DNA from: Micromonospora sp. C31
Lineage (GTDB): Bacteria > Actinomycetota > Actinomycetes > Mycobacteriales > Micromonosporaceae
NCBI RefSeq assembly: GCF_018070575.1
Contig: NZ_JAGPXN010000023.1
Location: forward strand, 27,817-91,816
Length of the DNA stretch: 64,000 nucleotides
Direction: 5' to 3'
Both the position numbers and the translations under genes were made by a program. The notes under the pieces are model-generated. The model was not told the origin of the DNA. It saw only the letters and a program-made list of their open reading frames with translations, and made no database searches. This document shows, one piece after another, positions 1-7,827 of the stretch; position 1 is the first letter of the stretch, and each line of letters opens with the position of its first letter.

Positions 1-10
1 AGACTCAGAC

Positions 11-466
11 ATGGCCCACACCCCCGTCAACCACCCCGCGCGGCCGGTCTACCGGGCGATCGGCGGGCTGACCGGTCTGTACCTGGTGGCCTTCGGCGTG
101 CTCGGCATCATCGCGAGCGCCGGCAACGAGGTCCTCGCCCAGGATGACACCCAGGTCCTCGGCCAGGGCACCAACCTCGGGTTCTCGCTGCTCAGCGTCC
201 TGCTGGGGGCCGCCGTGCTGGCCGGCACCGCGATCGGCCGCAACATCGACGTCATGATCAACCAGTGGCTGGCGTACGCCGTCATGACGATCAGCCTCGC
301 CGGTCTCGCCTTCATCCAGACCGACGCCAACATCTTCAACTTCAGCATCTTCACCGTCATCGCGCTGATGGTGGTCGGCCTGGTCCTGCTGATGGTCGGC
401 ATGTACGGCAAGGTCGGCACGGAGCAGGAGCAGGAGGCCTGGCAGAAGGCCCGACTCGTGCTCTGA
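11..466 (+). CDS. DUF4383 domain membrane protein (first of tandem pair)
   Basis: A 151-residue protein with four hydrophobic segments (about residues 20-40, 57-77, 88-104 and 113-133) and the opening VNHPARPVYR typical of DUF4383 proteins. The family is actinobacterial, integral to the membrane and of unknown function. The ATG at 11 gives the usual family N-terminus, so the gene looks complete although it lies at the window edge; no upstream ribosome site can be judged. The next gene (703-1179) is a clear paralogue with the same opening motif and the same topology, so the two probably arose by tandem duplication. A structured hairpin follows 14 bases after the stop. Confidence 0.85.
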   Translation: MAHTPVNHPARPVYRAIGGLTGLYLVAFGVLGIIASAGNEVLAQDDTQVLGQGTNLGFSLLSVLLGAAVLAGTAIGRNIDVMINQWLAYAVMTISLAGLAFIQTDANIFNFSIFTVIALMVVGLVLLMVGMYGKVGTEQEQEAWQKARLVL

Positions 467-480
467 GTGGTTGTCGGGTT

Positions 481-546
481 TTCGCCGGAGCCCGATCTGC
501 TGCGGGCGGTCAGGCTCGATCCCTGCGCAGGTCGGGTTCCGGCGAA
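481..546 (+). repeat. Conserved-loop hairpin element, copy 1
   Basis: Two 20-nt arms (481-500 and 527-546) pair along their full length with two G-U pairs, around a 26-nt loop (501-526). The loop contains cgggcggtcaggctcgat followed by ccctgc. The same loop with unrelated stem sequence recurs at 33052-33099 (+) and 59114-59187 (-). As in those copies, the element begins within about 20 bases of a stop codon and reads on the same strand as the gene before it. There is no U-tract after the 3' arm, so it is not a classical intrinsic terminator. Function unknown. Confidence 0.8.
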
Positions 547-702
547 GCCCCTCGTGGTCCCGCTCCGTCCGGCCCGTTGCCGCCCGGTGGGGTGGGATCT
601 TGGTGGTTCCGCCTCTTGTCGGGTGGCCGTCGGGCGGTTTGGCGGACGGCTGACCTCCTCCGAGGGACAATCAGGGTAAATGTCCTGATTGGTGGAGGAA
701 TC

Positions 703-1179
703 ATGCCGCACTTTCCCGTGAACCATCCGGCGCGGCCGGTCTACCGGGTCCTCGCCGGGCTGGTGGGCCTCTACATCCTGGTCTTCGGGGTCTGGGGCGT
801 CGTCCTGACGTGGGGCGACCCGCTCTTCGACCGGGGCGACAACTGGGCCCTCGGGCTCCGCACCAACCTGGCCTTCTCGCTGGCCTCCGTCGCCTTCGGG
901 ATCGTGCTCATCGTCGGGGCGTCCCGGCGCGGCAACCTCGGCCACTACATGAACCTGACCGCCGGGATCGTCTTCCTGGTCACCAGCGTCCTCACGATGG
1001 CCGTGCTCCAGACCGAGGCCAACGTCCTCAACTTCTCGATGTCCACGGTCATCGTGTCGATGATCTTCGGCCTGCTCCTGCTCGGCACCGGCCTGTACGA
1101 CAAGGTCGGCACCGACGAGCACGCCGAGGAGGAGCGGCGGCGCCGGCACCATCCGGTCTCCGAGGCCCACAGCCGCTGA
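703..1179 (+). CDS. DUF4383 domain membrane protein (second of tandem pair)
   Basis: A 158-residue paralogue of the preceding gene. It opens with MPHFPVNHPARPVYRVLAG and has four predicted membrane segments. The ATG at 703 is chosen because GGTGGAGG lies at 691-698 and because it reproduces the family N-terminus; the same frame is open further upstream but has no family similarity there. The C-terminus is a short charged tail rich in Glu, Arg and His. Function unknown; membrane location inferred from hydrophobicity. Confidence 0.85.
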   Translation: MPHFPVNHPARPVYRVLAGLVGLYILVFGVWGVVLTWGDPLFDRGDNWALGLRTNLAFSLASVAFGIVLIVGASRRGNLGHYMNLTAGIVFLVTSVLTMAVLQTEANVLNFSMSTVIVSMIFGLLLLGTGLYDKVGTDEHAEEERRRRHHPVSEAHSR

Positions 1180-1191
1180 CGGCGCCGGGGT

Positions 1192-1911
1192 TCAGCGCCC
1201 CCGCACCGTGATCAGGCTCGGCTTCGCCTCCAGGTGCGACAGCCCGCTCCAGGCCAGGTTCACCAGGTGCGCCGCCACCGTCTCCTTGCGCGGCTTGCGC
1301 ACCTCCAGCCACCAGCGGCCGGTCAGCGCCACCATCCCCACCAGCGCCTGCGAGTAGAGCTCGGCCAGCTTCGGGTCGTAGCCCCGGCTGGAGAACTCGG
1401 CACCCAGGATGTGCTCCACCTGGTGGGCCACGTCGTTCATCACGCTGCTGAAGTTGCCCGCCGCCGACAGCACCGGCGACTCCCGTACCAGCACCCGGAA
1501 GCCGCTGGTCTCCTCCTCGATGTAGGTCAGCAGGGCCAGCGCCGCCTGCTCCAGCAACTCGCGCGGGTGCCCGGCGGTCAGGGCCGTGGTGATCCGGTCC
1601 AGCAGGGCGCGGACCTCCCGGTCCACCACCACCGCGTAGAGCCCCTCCTTGCCGCCGAAGTGCTCGTAGACCACCGGCTTGGAGACCTTCGCGCGGGCCG
1701 CCACCTCCTCTATCGAGGTGGCGTCGAAGCCGCGCTCGGCGAAGATCTGCCGGGCGATCGAGATCAGCTGCTCCCGGCGCTGGGCCGCCGACATGCGTAC
1801 GCGTGAGGAGGGCTTGGGGGCCGCGGCGGGAATCGCCCGCCGCCGGCCGGTCGTGCCGCCGCTGCCGGGGACACCCGCCACGTTCTCGTCACTCCGCCGG
1901 CGCTCGGTCAT
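1192..1911 (-). CDS. TetR/AcrR family transcriptional regulator
   Basis: A 239-residue regulator. After a basic, disordered-looking N-terminal 40 residues comes a standard TetR DNA-binding domain: the stretch RREQLISIARQIFAERGF, then TSIEEVAARAKVSKPVVYEHF and a GGKEGLY turn. The C-terminal half is the usual all-helical ligand and dimer domain. The ATG at 1911 is chosen over an open upstream extension because that extension is Pro/Gly/Arg-rich without family similarity. The gene converges on the DUF4383 gene with a 12-base gap. Its target is unknown; no obvious partner survives upstream, where only decayed sequence is seen. Confidence 0.88.
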   Translation of the reverse strand: MTERRRSDENVAGVPGSGGTTGRRRAIPAAAPKPSSRVRMSAAQRREQLISIARQIFAERGFDATSIEEVAARAKVSKPVVYEHFGGKEGLYAVVVDREVRALLDRITTALTAGHPRELLEQAALALLTYIEEETSGFRVLVRESPVLSAAGNFSSVMNDVAHQVEHILGAEFSSRGYDPKLAELYSQALVGMVALTGRWWLEVRKPRKETVAAHLVNLAWSGLSHLEAKPSLITVRGR

Positions 1912-2073
1912 CCGGCCATCCTGCCAGGCGACCTGCGCGCCCAGCGTCCGCGCTACGGCCCGGTGGCCCCGCCCATCAGCGCCGGGCCGAGGACCGAGAC
2001 CACCACCAGCAGCGGGAACAGCCGGTCCACCCGGCTGATGTCGCGGGCGGCGAGCAGGTCGGCAGACCACGAC

Positions 2074-2313
2074 GCGGCGCTCAGGTGGTGGGTGCGGAAA
2101 CTCGATCTACCGGTTGAGCGTTTCCAGCGCGCCAATCTCAAGAAACACCGGGCCGCCACGGTGCGACGCAACGTCGGAGCCGACTATCGTGGCTGCCTAG
2201 TGATCACCGTGCCATGCAGCCGCGAGCTCTACTGGCGGATCGAAGGTATGATCGCCGAGCTGTTCCAGACCGTCGGGGGACGCGAACCGGAATTTACGGC
2301 AAGCGAAGCTTGA
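2074..2313 (+). pseudogene. C-terminal remnant of an actinobacterial HTH/LAGLIDADG-like protein
   Basis: About 80 codons without a credible start encode RWWVRKLDLPVERFQ, then LKKHRAATVRRNVGADYRGC and RELYWRIEGMIAEL. From memory this is the C-terminal block of a common actinobacterial family whose intact members have an N-terminal helix-turn-helix resembling a resolvase and a LAGLIDADG-like core, with the signature LKKHNPRTVRKN near the end. The N-terminal two thirds is missing, so this is a fragment. It stops 8 bases before tRNA-Gln, a classical integration site, which suggests loss or disruption by a past insertion. The stretch from 1912 to 2073 holds no gene I can support. Confidence 0.6.
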
Positions 2314-2320
2314 CATTTTA

Positions 2321-2391
2321 TGGGGTGTGGGGTAACGGCAACCCGCAGGCCTTTGGAGCCTTGAGCTCCTGGTTCGAATCCAGGCACCCCA
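2321..2391 (+). tRNA. tRNA-Gln (anticodon TTG)
   Basis: A 71-nt cloverleaf. The acceptor arms TGGGGTG and CACCCCA pair perfectly, the D-arm GGG/CCC encloses a loop ending GGCAA, the anticodon loop is CTTTGGA, and the T-arm CCTGG/CCAGG encloses TTCGAAT. The anticodon TTG reads CAA/CAG glutamine codons. The anticodon stem has one C-U mismatch at its base. The CCA end is not encoded. The gene lies between a decayed coding remnant and glmU. Confidence 0.94.
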
Positions 2392-2497
2392 GCTCACACC
2401 GCATCTCCCGGCATTCGTGTGGCCGTGCCGAACGGCGGCTCGCCGTCTGGTTAGCATGGCCGCGAGACTGTTCGCCGTCCCGACGGGAGCCCGTGTC

Positions 2498-4033
2498 GTG
2501 TCCCAGCCCCACCTCCGCACCGTTGTCGTGCTCGCCGCCGGTGAGGGCAAGCGGATGAAGTCGGCGCTGCCCAAGGTGCTGCACCCGCTGCTCGGCCGCA
2601 CCCTCGTCGGCCACGTGCTCGCCGCCGCCGCACCGCTGGCCGCGGACCGCACGGTGGTCGTGGTGGGGCACGGCGCCGACCAGGTGCGCGCGCACCTGGC
2701 GGAGATCGCCCCCGAGGCCACCCCGGTGCTCCAGGCCGAGCAGCTCGGCACCGGCCACGCCGTCCGGATCGCGCTCGACGTCGCGCCGGACGCCACCGGC
2801 ACCGTGGTCGTCATCAACGGCGACGTGCCGCTGCTGCGCCCGGGGACGGTGGCCGCGCTGGTGGAGGCGCACGAGGGCGCGGGCGCGGCGGCGACCGTGC
2901 TCGCCGCCGAGGTGCCCGACCCGACGGGTCTGGGCCGGATCGTGCGGGACGCCGACGGGCGGCTCGAGCAGATCGTCGAGGAGCGCGACGCCACCGGGGC
3001 GCAGCGGGCGATCCGGGAGATCAACGCCGGCATCTACGCGTTCGACGCCGCCCGGCTGCGCGACGCGCTGGGCAAGCTGTCGACCGACAACGACCAGGGC
3101 GAGGAGTACCTGACCGACGTCTTCGCCCTGCTGGGCTCGGCCGGTGAGCCGGTGGCGGTGCACGTGGCGACGGACCACGTGGAGACGCTGGGCTGCAACG
3201 ACCGGGTCGAGCTGGCCGCGCTGCGCCGGCTGCTGCGCGACCGGGTCAACGAGGCCTGGATGCGTACCGGGGTCAGCCTGCTCGACCCGGACACCACCTG
3301 GATCGACGTGACGGTCGCTCTGGACTCCGACGCCGTGGTCGACCAGAACACCCAGCTGCGCGGCGGCACGGTGGTCGGCACGGGCGCGGTCGTCGGGCCG
3401 GACGTGACGCTGATCGACACCGTCGTCGGCCCGGGCGCCACGGTGCTGCGCAGCCACGCGGTGGGCGCGGAGGTCGGCCCGGGCGCGAGCGTCGGGCCGT
3501 ACGCGTACCTGCGGCCGGGCGCCAAGCTGGCCGAGAAGGCCAAGGTCGGCACGTTCGTCGAGGTGAAGAACTCGGAGGTGGGCGCGGGCGCGAAGGTGCC
3601 GCACCTGTCCTACGTGGGGGACGCGACGATCGGCGCGAAGGCGAACATCGGCGCGGCGACGATCTTCGTGAACTACGACGGGGTGAACAAGCACCGCACC
3701 ACGGTCGGCGAGGCCGCGTTCGTCGGCTGCGACACCAGCCTGATCGCTCCCGTCGAGGTGGGCGCCGGGGCGTACGTGGCGGCGGGCAGCGCGATCACGC
3801 AGGACGTGCCGCCGGGCGCGCTCGGGGTGACCCGCGCGCCGCAGCGCAGCATCGACGGCTGGGTGGCCCGCAAGCGGGCCGGCACGGCCTCCGCCGAGGC
3901 GGCGGCGCGGGCCCAGCAGGCCGATGAGGATGCGTCGGCACCGGGATTCCGGGCAAGTGAAGGTGAGGCAATCCACGGGGATGCCGAGCCGGTCGGGTCG
4001 GCCTCGGGCGCGGGGGATACTGCAACCGAATAG
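2498..4033 (+). CDS. glmU: Bifunctional GlmU (GlcN-1-P acetyltransferase / GlcNAc-1-P uridylyltransferase)
   Basis: Makes UDP-GlcNAc for peptidoglycan in two steps: acetylation of glucosamine-1-phosphate, then uridylyl transfer. The 511-residue protein has the nucleotidyltransferase signature LAAGEGKRM at residues 12-20, a Rossmann-like half to about residue 235, and a left-handed beta-helix made of hexapeptide repeats (for example VGPGATVL and IGAKANIGAATI) to about 470. An acidic, alanine-rich tail of about 50 residues follows, common in actinomycetes. The GTG at 2498 with GGGAG at 2484-2488 gives the family N-terminus MSQPHLRTVVVLAAG; earlier in-frame starts add unlike residues. prs follows after 55 bases, as in many actinobacteria. 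Confidence 0.97.
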   Translation: MSQPHLRTVVVLAAGEGKRMKSALPKVLHPLLGRTLVGHVLAAAAPLAADRTVVVVGHGADQVRAHLAEIAPEATPVLQAEQLGTGHAVRIALDVAPDATGTVVVINGDVPLLRPGTVAALVEAHEGAGAAATVLAAEVPDPTGLGRIVRDADGRLEQIVEERDATGAQRAIREINAGIYAFDAARLRDALGKLSTDNDQGEEYLTDVFALLGSAGEPVAVHVATDHVETLGCNDRVELAALRRLLRDRVNEAWMRTGVSLLDPDTTWIDVTVALDSDAVVDQNTQLRGGTVVGTGAVVGPDVTLIDTVVGPGATVLRSHAVGAEVGPGASVGPYAYLRPGAKLAEKAKVGTFVEVKNSEVGAGAKVPHLSYVGDATIGAKANIGAATIFVNYDGVNKHRTTVGEAAFVGCDTSLIAPVEVGAGAYVAAGSAITQDVPPGALGVTRAPQRSIDGWVARKRAGTASAEAAARAQQADEDASAPGFRASEGEAIHGDAEPVGSASGAGDTATE

Positions 4034-4088
4034 TCCCCGGCCCACCACCACCGCCGGGTACCACCGACCAACGGGAGCAGACGGGCCC

Positions 4089-5069
4089 ATGGGCAGCATC
4101 GTCGCCGAAAACCGCAAGAGCCTGATGCTTTTTTCCGGACGTGGCTTTCCGGAGTTGGCCAAGGAGATCGGTGAGGTGCTCGGCGTCGCGCCGACGCCGG
4201 CCGACGCGTACGAGTTCGCCAACGGTGAGATCTTCGTACGGTTCAAGGACTCGGTACGCGGTTCGGACGCCTTCGTGGTCCAGTCCGTCACGCACGGGGT
4301 CAACACGTGGGTCATGGAGACCCTCATCATGATCGACGCGCTGAAGCGTGGTTCGGCCAAGCGGATCACCGTGGTGCTGCCGTTCTACCCGTACGCCCGG
4401 CAGGACAAGAAGCACCGCGGCCGGGAGCCGATCTCGGCCCGGCTGGTGGCGGACCTGCTGAAGACGGCCGGGGCGAACCGGATCCTCACCGTCGACCTGC
4501 ACACGGCGCAGATCCAGGGTTTCTTCGACGGCCCCGTCGACCACCTCTTCGCGATGGACATCCTCGCCGAGTACGTCCAGCACAGGTACGACGGCCGCCC
4601 GATGACGGTGGTCGCGCCGGACTCGGGTCGGGTGCGGGTGGCCGAGCGGTGGACGGACCGGCTGGGCGGCTGCCCGCTGGCCTTCATCCACAAGACCCGG
4701 GACCCGCTCAAGCCGAACCAGGTGGTGGCGAACCGGGTGGTCGGTGAGGTCGAGGGGCGGGTCTGCCTGATCGTCGACGACATGATCGACACGGGCGGGA
4801 CGATCTGCGGGGCGGCGGACATCCTCCGGGAGTCCGGCGCGGCCGACGTGATCGTGGCCTCGACCCACGCGCTGCTCTCCGACCCGGCGACCGAGCGGCT
4901 GAAGAACGCCCCGATCAGCGAGGTCGTGGTGACCAACACGCTGCCGCTGCCGCCGGAGAAGCAGCTTGACAAGATCACCGTGCTGTCGATCGCGCCGCTG
5001 CTGGCGCGGGCGATCCGCGAGGTCTTCGACGACGGTTCGGTGACCACCCTCTTCGGTGGCCTGAGCTGA
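4089..5069 (+). CDS. prs: Ribose-phosphate pyrophosphokinase (PRPP synthetase)
   Basis: Converts ribose-5-phosphate and ATP to PRPP, the precursor for nucleotides, histidine and tryptophan. At 326 residues it has normal length. The flexible-loop and ATP-binding region includes KKHRGREPISARL (about 107-119), and the PRPP-binding loop VDDMIDTGGT lies near 229-238. The ATG at 4089 gives MGSIVAENRKSLMLF, with GGGAG about 12 bases upstream. It follows glmU on the same strand, so the two are probably cotranscribed, and it ends at a strong hairpin. PRPP made here also feeds the upp product near the right end of the window. Confidence 0.97.
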   Translation: MGSIVAENRKSLMLFSGRGFPELAKEIGEVLGVAPTPADAYEFANGEIFVRFKDSVRGSDAFVVQSVTHGVNTWVMETLIMIDALKRGSAKRITVVLPFYPYARQDKKHRGREPISARLVADLLKTAGANRILTVDLHTAQIQGFFDGPVDHLFAMDILAEYVQHRYDGRPMTVVAPDSGRVRVAERWTDRLGGCPLAFIHKTRDPLKPNQVVANRVVGEVEGRVCLIVDDMIDTGGTICGAADILRESGAADVIVASTHALLSDPATERLKNAPISEVVVTNTLPLPPEKQLDKITVLSIAPLLARAIREVFDDGSVTTLFGGLS

Positions 5070-5075
5070 CCGTCC

Positions 5076-5116
5076 GACGCCGGGCCGGGCGGCGCGACCG
5101 CCCCCGTCCCGGCGTC
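5076..5116 (+). terminator. Nested hairpin terminator candidate after prs
   Basis: The arms GACGCCGGG (5076-5084) and CCCGGCGTC (5108-5116) pair perfectly. Inside them GGGCGG (5087-5092) pairs with CCGCCC (5098-5103). The hairpin starts six bases after the prs stop. No T-run follows, which is normal for actinobacterial terminators. A second, shorter hairpin, GGCACC...GGTGCC, follows at about 5119-5140. Confidence 0.6.
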
Positions 5117-5140
5117 GCGGGGCACCCGCGGCGGGGTGCC

Positions 5141-5402
5141 GCCGGGCAGGGCCGTCTCACCCCTGCGGGCCTGCGGGAACGGTGACGAGGGGACTGCCGT
5201 AACGCGCGGAATCAGCTCGGGTAGACTGGTGCGGTTGCCACGGCGAGGGTGCCCGGCGGGCCGCTGACAAGCGCCGCACGGAGGCACCGTCATCGACGCG
5301 GTGCTCCGGGCAGTCGTTCTCGACGCATGAGCCCCAGCGAGCCCCTCGCCCCAGCACCGCCAGACGACAAGCCGCCGCAGCGAAAGCATCAGGAGTTTCC
5401 CC
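5141..5402 (+). other. Upstream region and leader of rplY, no gene seen
   Basis: The gap between prs and rplY is 333 bases. After the hairpins no reading frame shows family similarity. A TAGACT at 5222-5227 could serve as a -10 hexamer, but I cannot identify a convincing -35 partner. If it is used, the rplY message would carry a leader of about 170 bases. The ribosome-binding site AGGAG at 5391-5395 marks the end of the region. Confidence 0.4.
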
Positions 5403-6098
5403 GTGTCCGAGGTAAAGATCAGCGCCGAGCCCCGTACCGAGTTCGGCAAGGGTGGTGCCCGTCGTACCCGCCGGGCCGGCAAGGTGCCCGCCGTGCTGTA
5501 CGGCCACGGCGAGAAGCCCAAGCACATCGCGCTGCCGGCCCGCGAGTTCGCCGCGGCGATCCGCAAGGGCGGTGCCAACCAGCTCTTCGCGATCGAGGTC
5601 AGCGACGGCACCCAGGTGCTCGCGCTGCCGAAGGCGATCCAGCGTGACCCCATCAAGGACAGCTTCGAGCACGTCGACCTGCTGCTGGTCCGTCGGGGCG
5701 AGAAGGTCACCGTCGAGGTCCCGGTCCAGCTGACCGGTGCGGCCGCGAGGGACACCCTGATCGTGCACGACCACGACACCCTGTCGGTCACCGCCGACGC
5801 CACCAAGGTGCCGGACCACCTGGAGGCCTCGATCGAGGGCCTGGAGGCCGGCACGCAGGTCACCGCCGGCGACGTTGAGCTGCCGGCCGGCGTCGAGCTG
5901 GCCGCCGACTCGGAGCAGACCGTCGCCTCGGTGACCGCCGCGCCGACCGCCGAGCAGCTCGAGGCCACCCTCCCCGAGGTCGAGGAGGCCACCGAGGAGG
6001 CCGAGGCCGGTGTCGGCGAGGAGACCGCCGAGGTCGCCGAGGCGCCGGCCGCCGAGGGCGAGGGCGAGGAGACCGCCGAGGCGAAGACCGAAGCCTGA
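5403..6098 (+). CDS. rplY: 50S ribosomal protein L25/general stress protein Ctc
   Basis: Binds 5S rRNA in the large ribosomal subunit. The 231-residue protein is the long, two-domain type: an L25 domain (about residues 1-92, with FGKGGARRTRRAGKVPAVLYG-like residues near 15-35) and a TL5-type C-terminal beta domain (about 95-185). A Glu/Ala-rich acidic tail follows from about 185. The GTG at 5403 has AGGAG seven bases upstream. pth lies downstream across a hairpin, the same rplY-pth order seen in many Gram-positive genomes, where both products act in translation. Confidence 0.95.
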   Translation: MSEVKISAEPRTEFGKGGARRTRRAGKVPAVLYGHGEKPKHIALPAREFAAAIRKGGANQLFAIEVSDGTQVLALPKAIQRDPIKDSFEHVDLLLVRRGEKVTVEVPVQLTGAAARDTLIVHDHDTLSVTADATKVPDHLEASIEGLEAGTQVTAGDVELPAGVELAADSEQTVASVTAAPTAEQLEATLPEVEEATEEAEAGVGEETAEVAEAPAAEGEGEETAEAKTEA

Positions 6099-6114
6099 TC
6101 GGATCGCATCGTTG

Positions 6115-6150
6115 CGACAGGCGTCCCCGCTCGGTCGGGGGCGCCTGTCG
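6115..6150 (+). terminator. Intrinsic terminator-like hairpin between rplY and pth
   Basis: CGACAGGCGTCCCC (6115-6128) pairs with GGGGGCGCCTGTCG (6137-6150), a 14-bp stem with one G-U pair and the eight-base loop GCTCGGTC. It lies 16 bases after the rplY stop and 54 bases before the pth start. There is no T-run. It could reduce readthrough from the abundant L25 message into pth. Confidence 0.65.
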
Positions 6151-6203
6151 GCGTACCGGGGTACGGGCGGGTGGGTGACGGCTAGCAGCGGGAGGGGCGG
6201 GGC

Positions 6204-6794
6204 GTGACGGACGAGGCGGGGCCGTGGCTGGTGGTCGGCCTGGGCAACCCGGGTCGGGAGTACGCCGGCAACCGGCACAACGTCGGCTTCATGGTGGCCG
6301 ACCTGCTGGCGGGCCGGCTCGGCGCGAAGTTCGGCCGGCACAAGCGGGCGGTGGCGGAGGTCGCCGAGGGGCGGCTCGGCTTCGGCGGGCCGAAGCTGGT
6401 GCTGGTCAAGCCGCTGACGTACATGAACCTTTCCGGTGGGCCGGTCACCGGTCTGGCCCAGTTCCACAAGGTGCCGCCGGGCCGGGTGGTCGCGGTGCAC
6501 GACGAGCTGGACATCGGCTACGGCCAGCTGCGGGTGAAGTGCGGCGGTGGCGAGGGCGGGCACAACGGCCTGCGGTCGATGTCGAAGTCGCTGGGCACGA
6601 AGGAGTACGTCCGGGTGCGGTTCGGCATCGGCCGGCCGCCGGGGCGGCAGGACCCGGCGGACTACGTACTGTCGGATTTCGGCGCGGCCGAGCGCAAGGA
6701 GCTCGAGTTCCTGGTGGACCGGGCGGCGGATGTGGTGGAGTCGGTGATCAGCAGGGGCGTGGAGCCGACGCAGAACCTCTACCACGGGGTGTGA
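6204..6794 (+). CDS. pth: Peptidyl-tRNA hydrolase
   Basis: Cleaves peptidyl-tRNA released by stalled ribosomes. The protein has 196 residues, the usual length. It shows the opening VVGLGNPGREYAGNRHNVGF with the catalytic histidine at residue 25, the second motif LVKPLTYMNLSGG and the third VHDELDIGYGQLRVK followed by GGGEGGHNGL. The GTG at 6204 has GGAGGGG at 6191-6197. Downstream lies a 122-base gap and then cysQ on the same strand. Confidence 0.96.
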   Translation: MTDEAGPWLVVGLGNPGREYAGNRHNVGFMVADLLAGRLGAKFGRHKRAVAEVAEGRLGFGGPKLVLVKPLTYMNLSGGPVTGLAQFHKVPPGRVVAVHDELDIGYGQLRVKCGGGEGGHNGLRSMSKSLGTKEYVRVRFGIGRPPGRQDPADYVLSDFGAAERKELEFLVDRAADVVESVISRGVEPTQNLYHGV

Positions 6795-6916
6795 GCGCCG
6801 GGGCGGGCGCCGGGGGCCGGTAGTCTTCGCCTTTCGGCGCGACGCGACCGTCGGGGCGGGGCCGGGCGGCGGGCGTGCCGGGCGCGGAGCGTGGCGAGGC
6901 GACGGGAGCGAGAGTC

Positions 6917-7747
6917 ATGGGCAGTCCTCCGATGATCGACGGGGCTTTCGCCCGGTGGCTGGCGGCCCGGGCCGGTCAGGCGCTGCTCGGCCTGCGGTCC
7001 GAGATGGGCTTCGCCGACGCGGGGGCGTTGCGGTCGGCGGGTGACAAGGTCTCGCACGACCTGATCCGCACCGAGTTGGCGAAGTGGCGGCCGGGTGACG
7101 CGGTCCTGTCCGAGGAGGACGAGGGCTCGCGGCTGGCGTGGGCGGCGGAGGTCACCGCCGAGGCGGTGTCCCGGCTGACCGCCGACCGGGTGTGGATCAT
7201 CGACCCGCTCGACGGCACCCGGGAGTTCTCCGAGGAGGGCCGTTCGGACTGGGCGGTGCACGTGGCGCTCTGGTCGCGTACCGCGCCGACGCCGCACGGG
7301 CTGGTCGGGGGCGCGGTCGGGTTGCCGGCGCAGCAGCGGGTGCTGGGCACCGACTATCCGCCGGCGTACCCGCCCACGAGGGTGGAGGCGGCGGCGCCCG
7401 GCGGGCGGACGATCCGCCTGGCGGCGAGCCGGAGCCGGCCGCCGGTGTTCCTGACCGACCTGGCGGAGGACGTCGGGGCGCACCTGGTGCCGATGGGTTC
7501 GGCCGGGGCGAAGATCGCCGCGGTGGTCACCGGCGAGGTGGACGCCTACATCCACGCGGGCGGCCAGTACGAGTGGGACTCGGCCGCGCCGGTCGCTGTG
7601 GCGACGGCCACCGGGCTGCACGCTTCCCGGATCGACGGTTCTGCGCTGAGATACAACGAGGCGGATCCGCGCCTGCCCGACCTGCTGGTCTGCCGCGAGG
7701 ATCTCGCCAGTCGGTTGCTTGCAGCGTTGCAGCGTCATTCCGGGTAG
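6917..7747 (+). CDS. cysQ: 3'(2'),5'-bisphosphate nucleotidase CysQ (inositol monophosphatase fold)
   Basis: Removes 3'-phosphoadenosine 5'-phosphate, a by-product of sulfate activation and sulfotransfer. The 276-residue protein carries the metal-binding motifs of the family: LSEEDEGSR near residues 65-73, DPLDGTREF near 96-104 and EWDSAAPVAV near 219-228. The ATG at 6917 is preferred because GGGAG at 6904-6908 precedes it; an upstream in-frame start would add 14 unlike residues. cysD and cysN follow on the same strand, which supports assignment to sulfur metabolism over a general inositol phosphatase. Confidence 0.9.
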   Translation: MGSPPMIDGAFARWLAARAGQALLGLRSEMGFADAGALRSAGDKVSHDLIRTELAKWRPGDAVLSEEDEGSRLAWAAEVTAEAVSRLTADRVWIIDPLDGTREFSEEGRSDWAVHVALWSRTAPTPHGLVGGAVGLPAQQRVLGTDYPPAYPPTRVEAAAPGGRTIRLAASRSRPPVFLTDLAEDVGAHLVPMGSAGAKIAAVVTGEVDAYIHAGGQYEWDSAAPVAVATATGLHASRIDGSALRYNEADPRLPDLLVCREDLASRLLAALQRHSG

Positions 7748-7827
7748 CCTGAGCGGCACTTCTTGGCATGCCCGACCGGAAAGGTCTGGAATACGATGAG
7801 CGGATTCGAGCGAAGCGAGCCCGTGTC

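Noticed and set aside
5200..5260. Promoter for rplY around TAGACT
   Set aside because: A -10-like hexamer is visible but no -35 at acceptable spacing, so it was not called as a promoter.
7768..7827. Upstream ATG giving CysD a 20-residue extension
   Set aside because: The added residues are not like CysD N-termini and the ATG at 7828 reproduces the family start.
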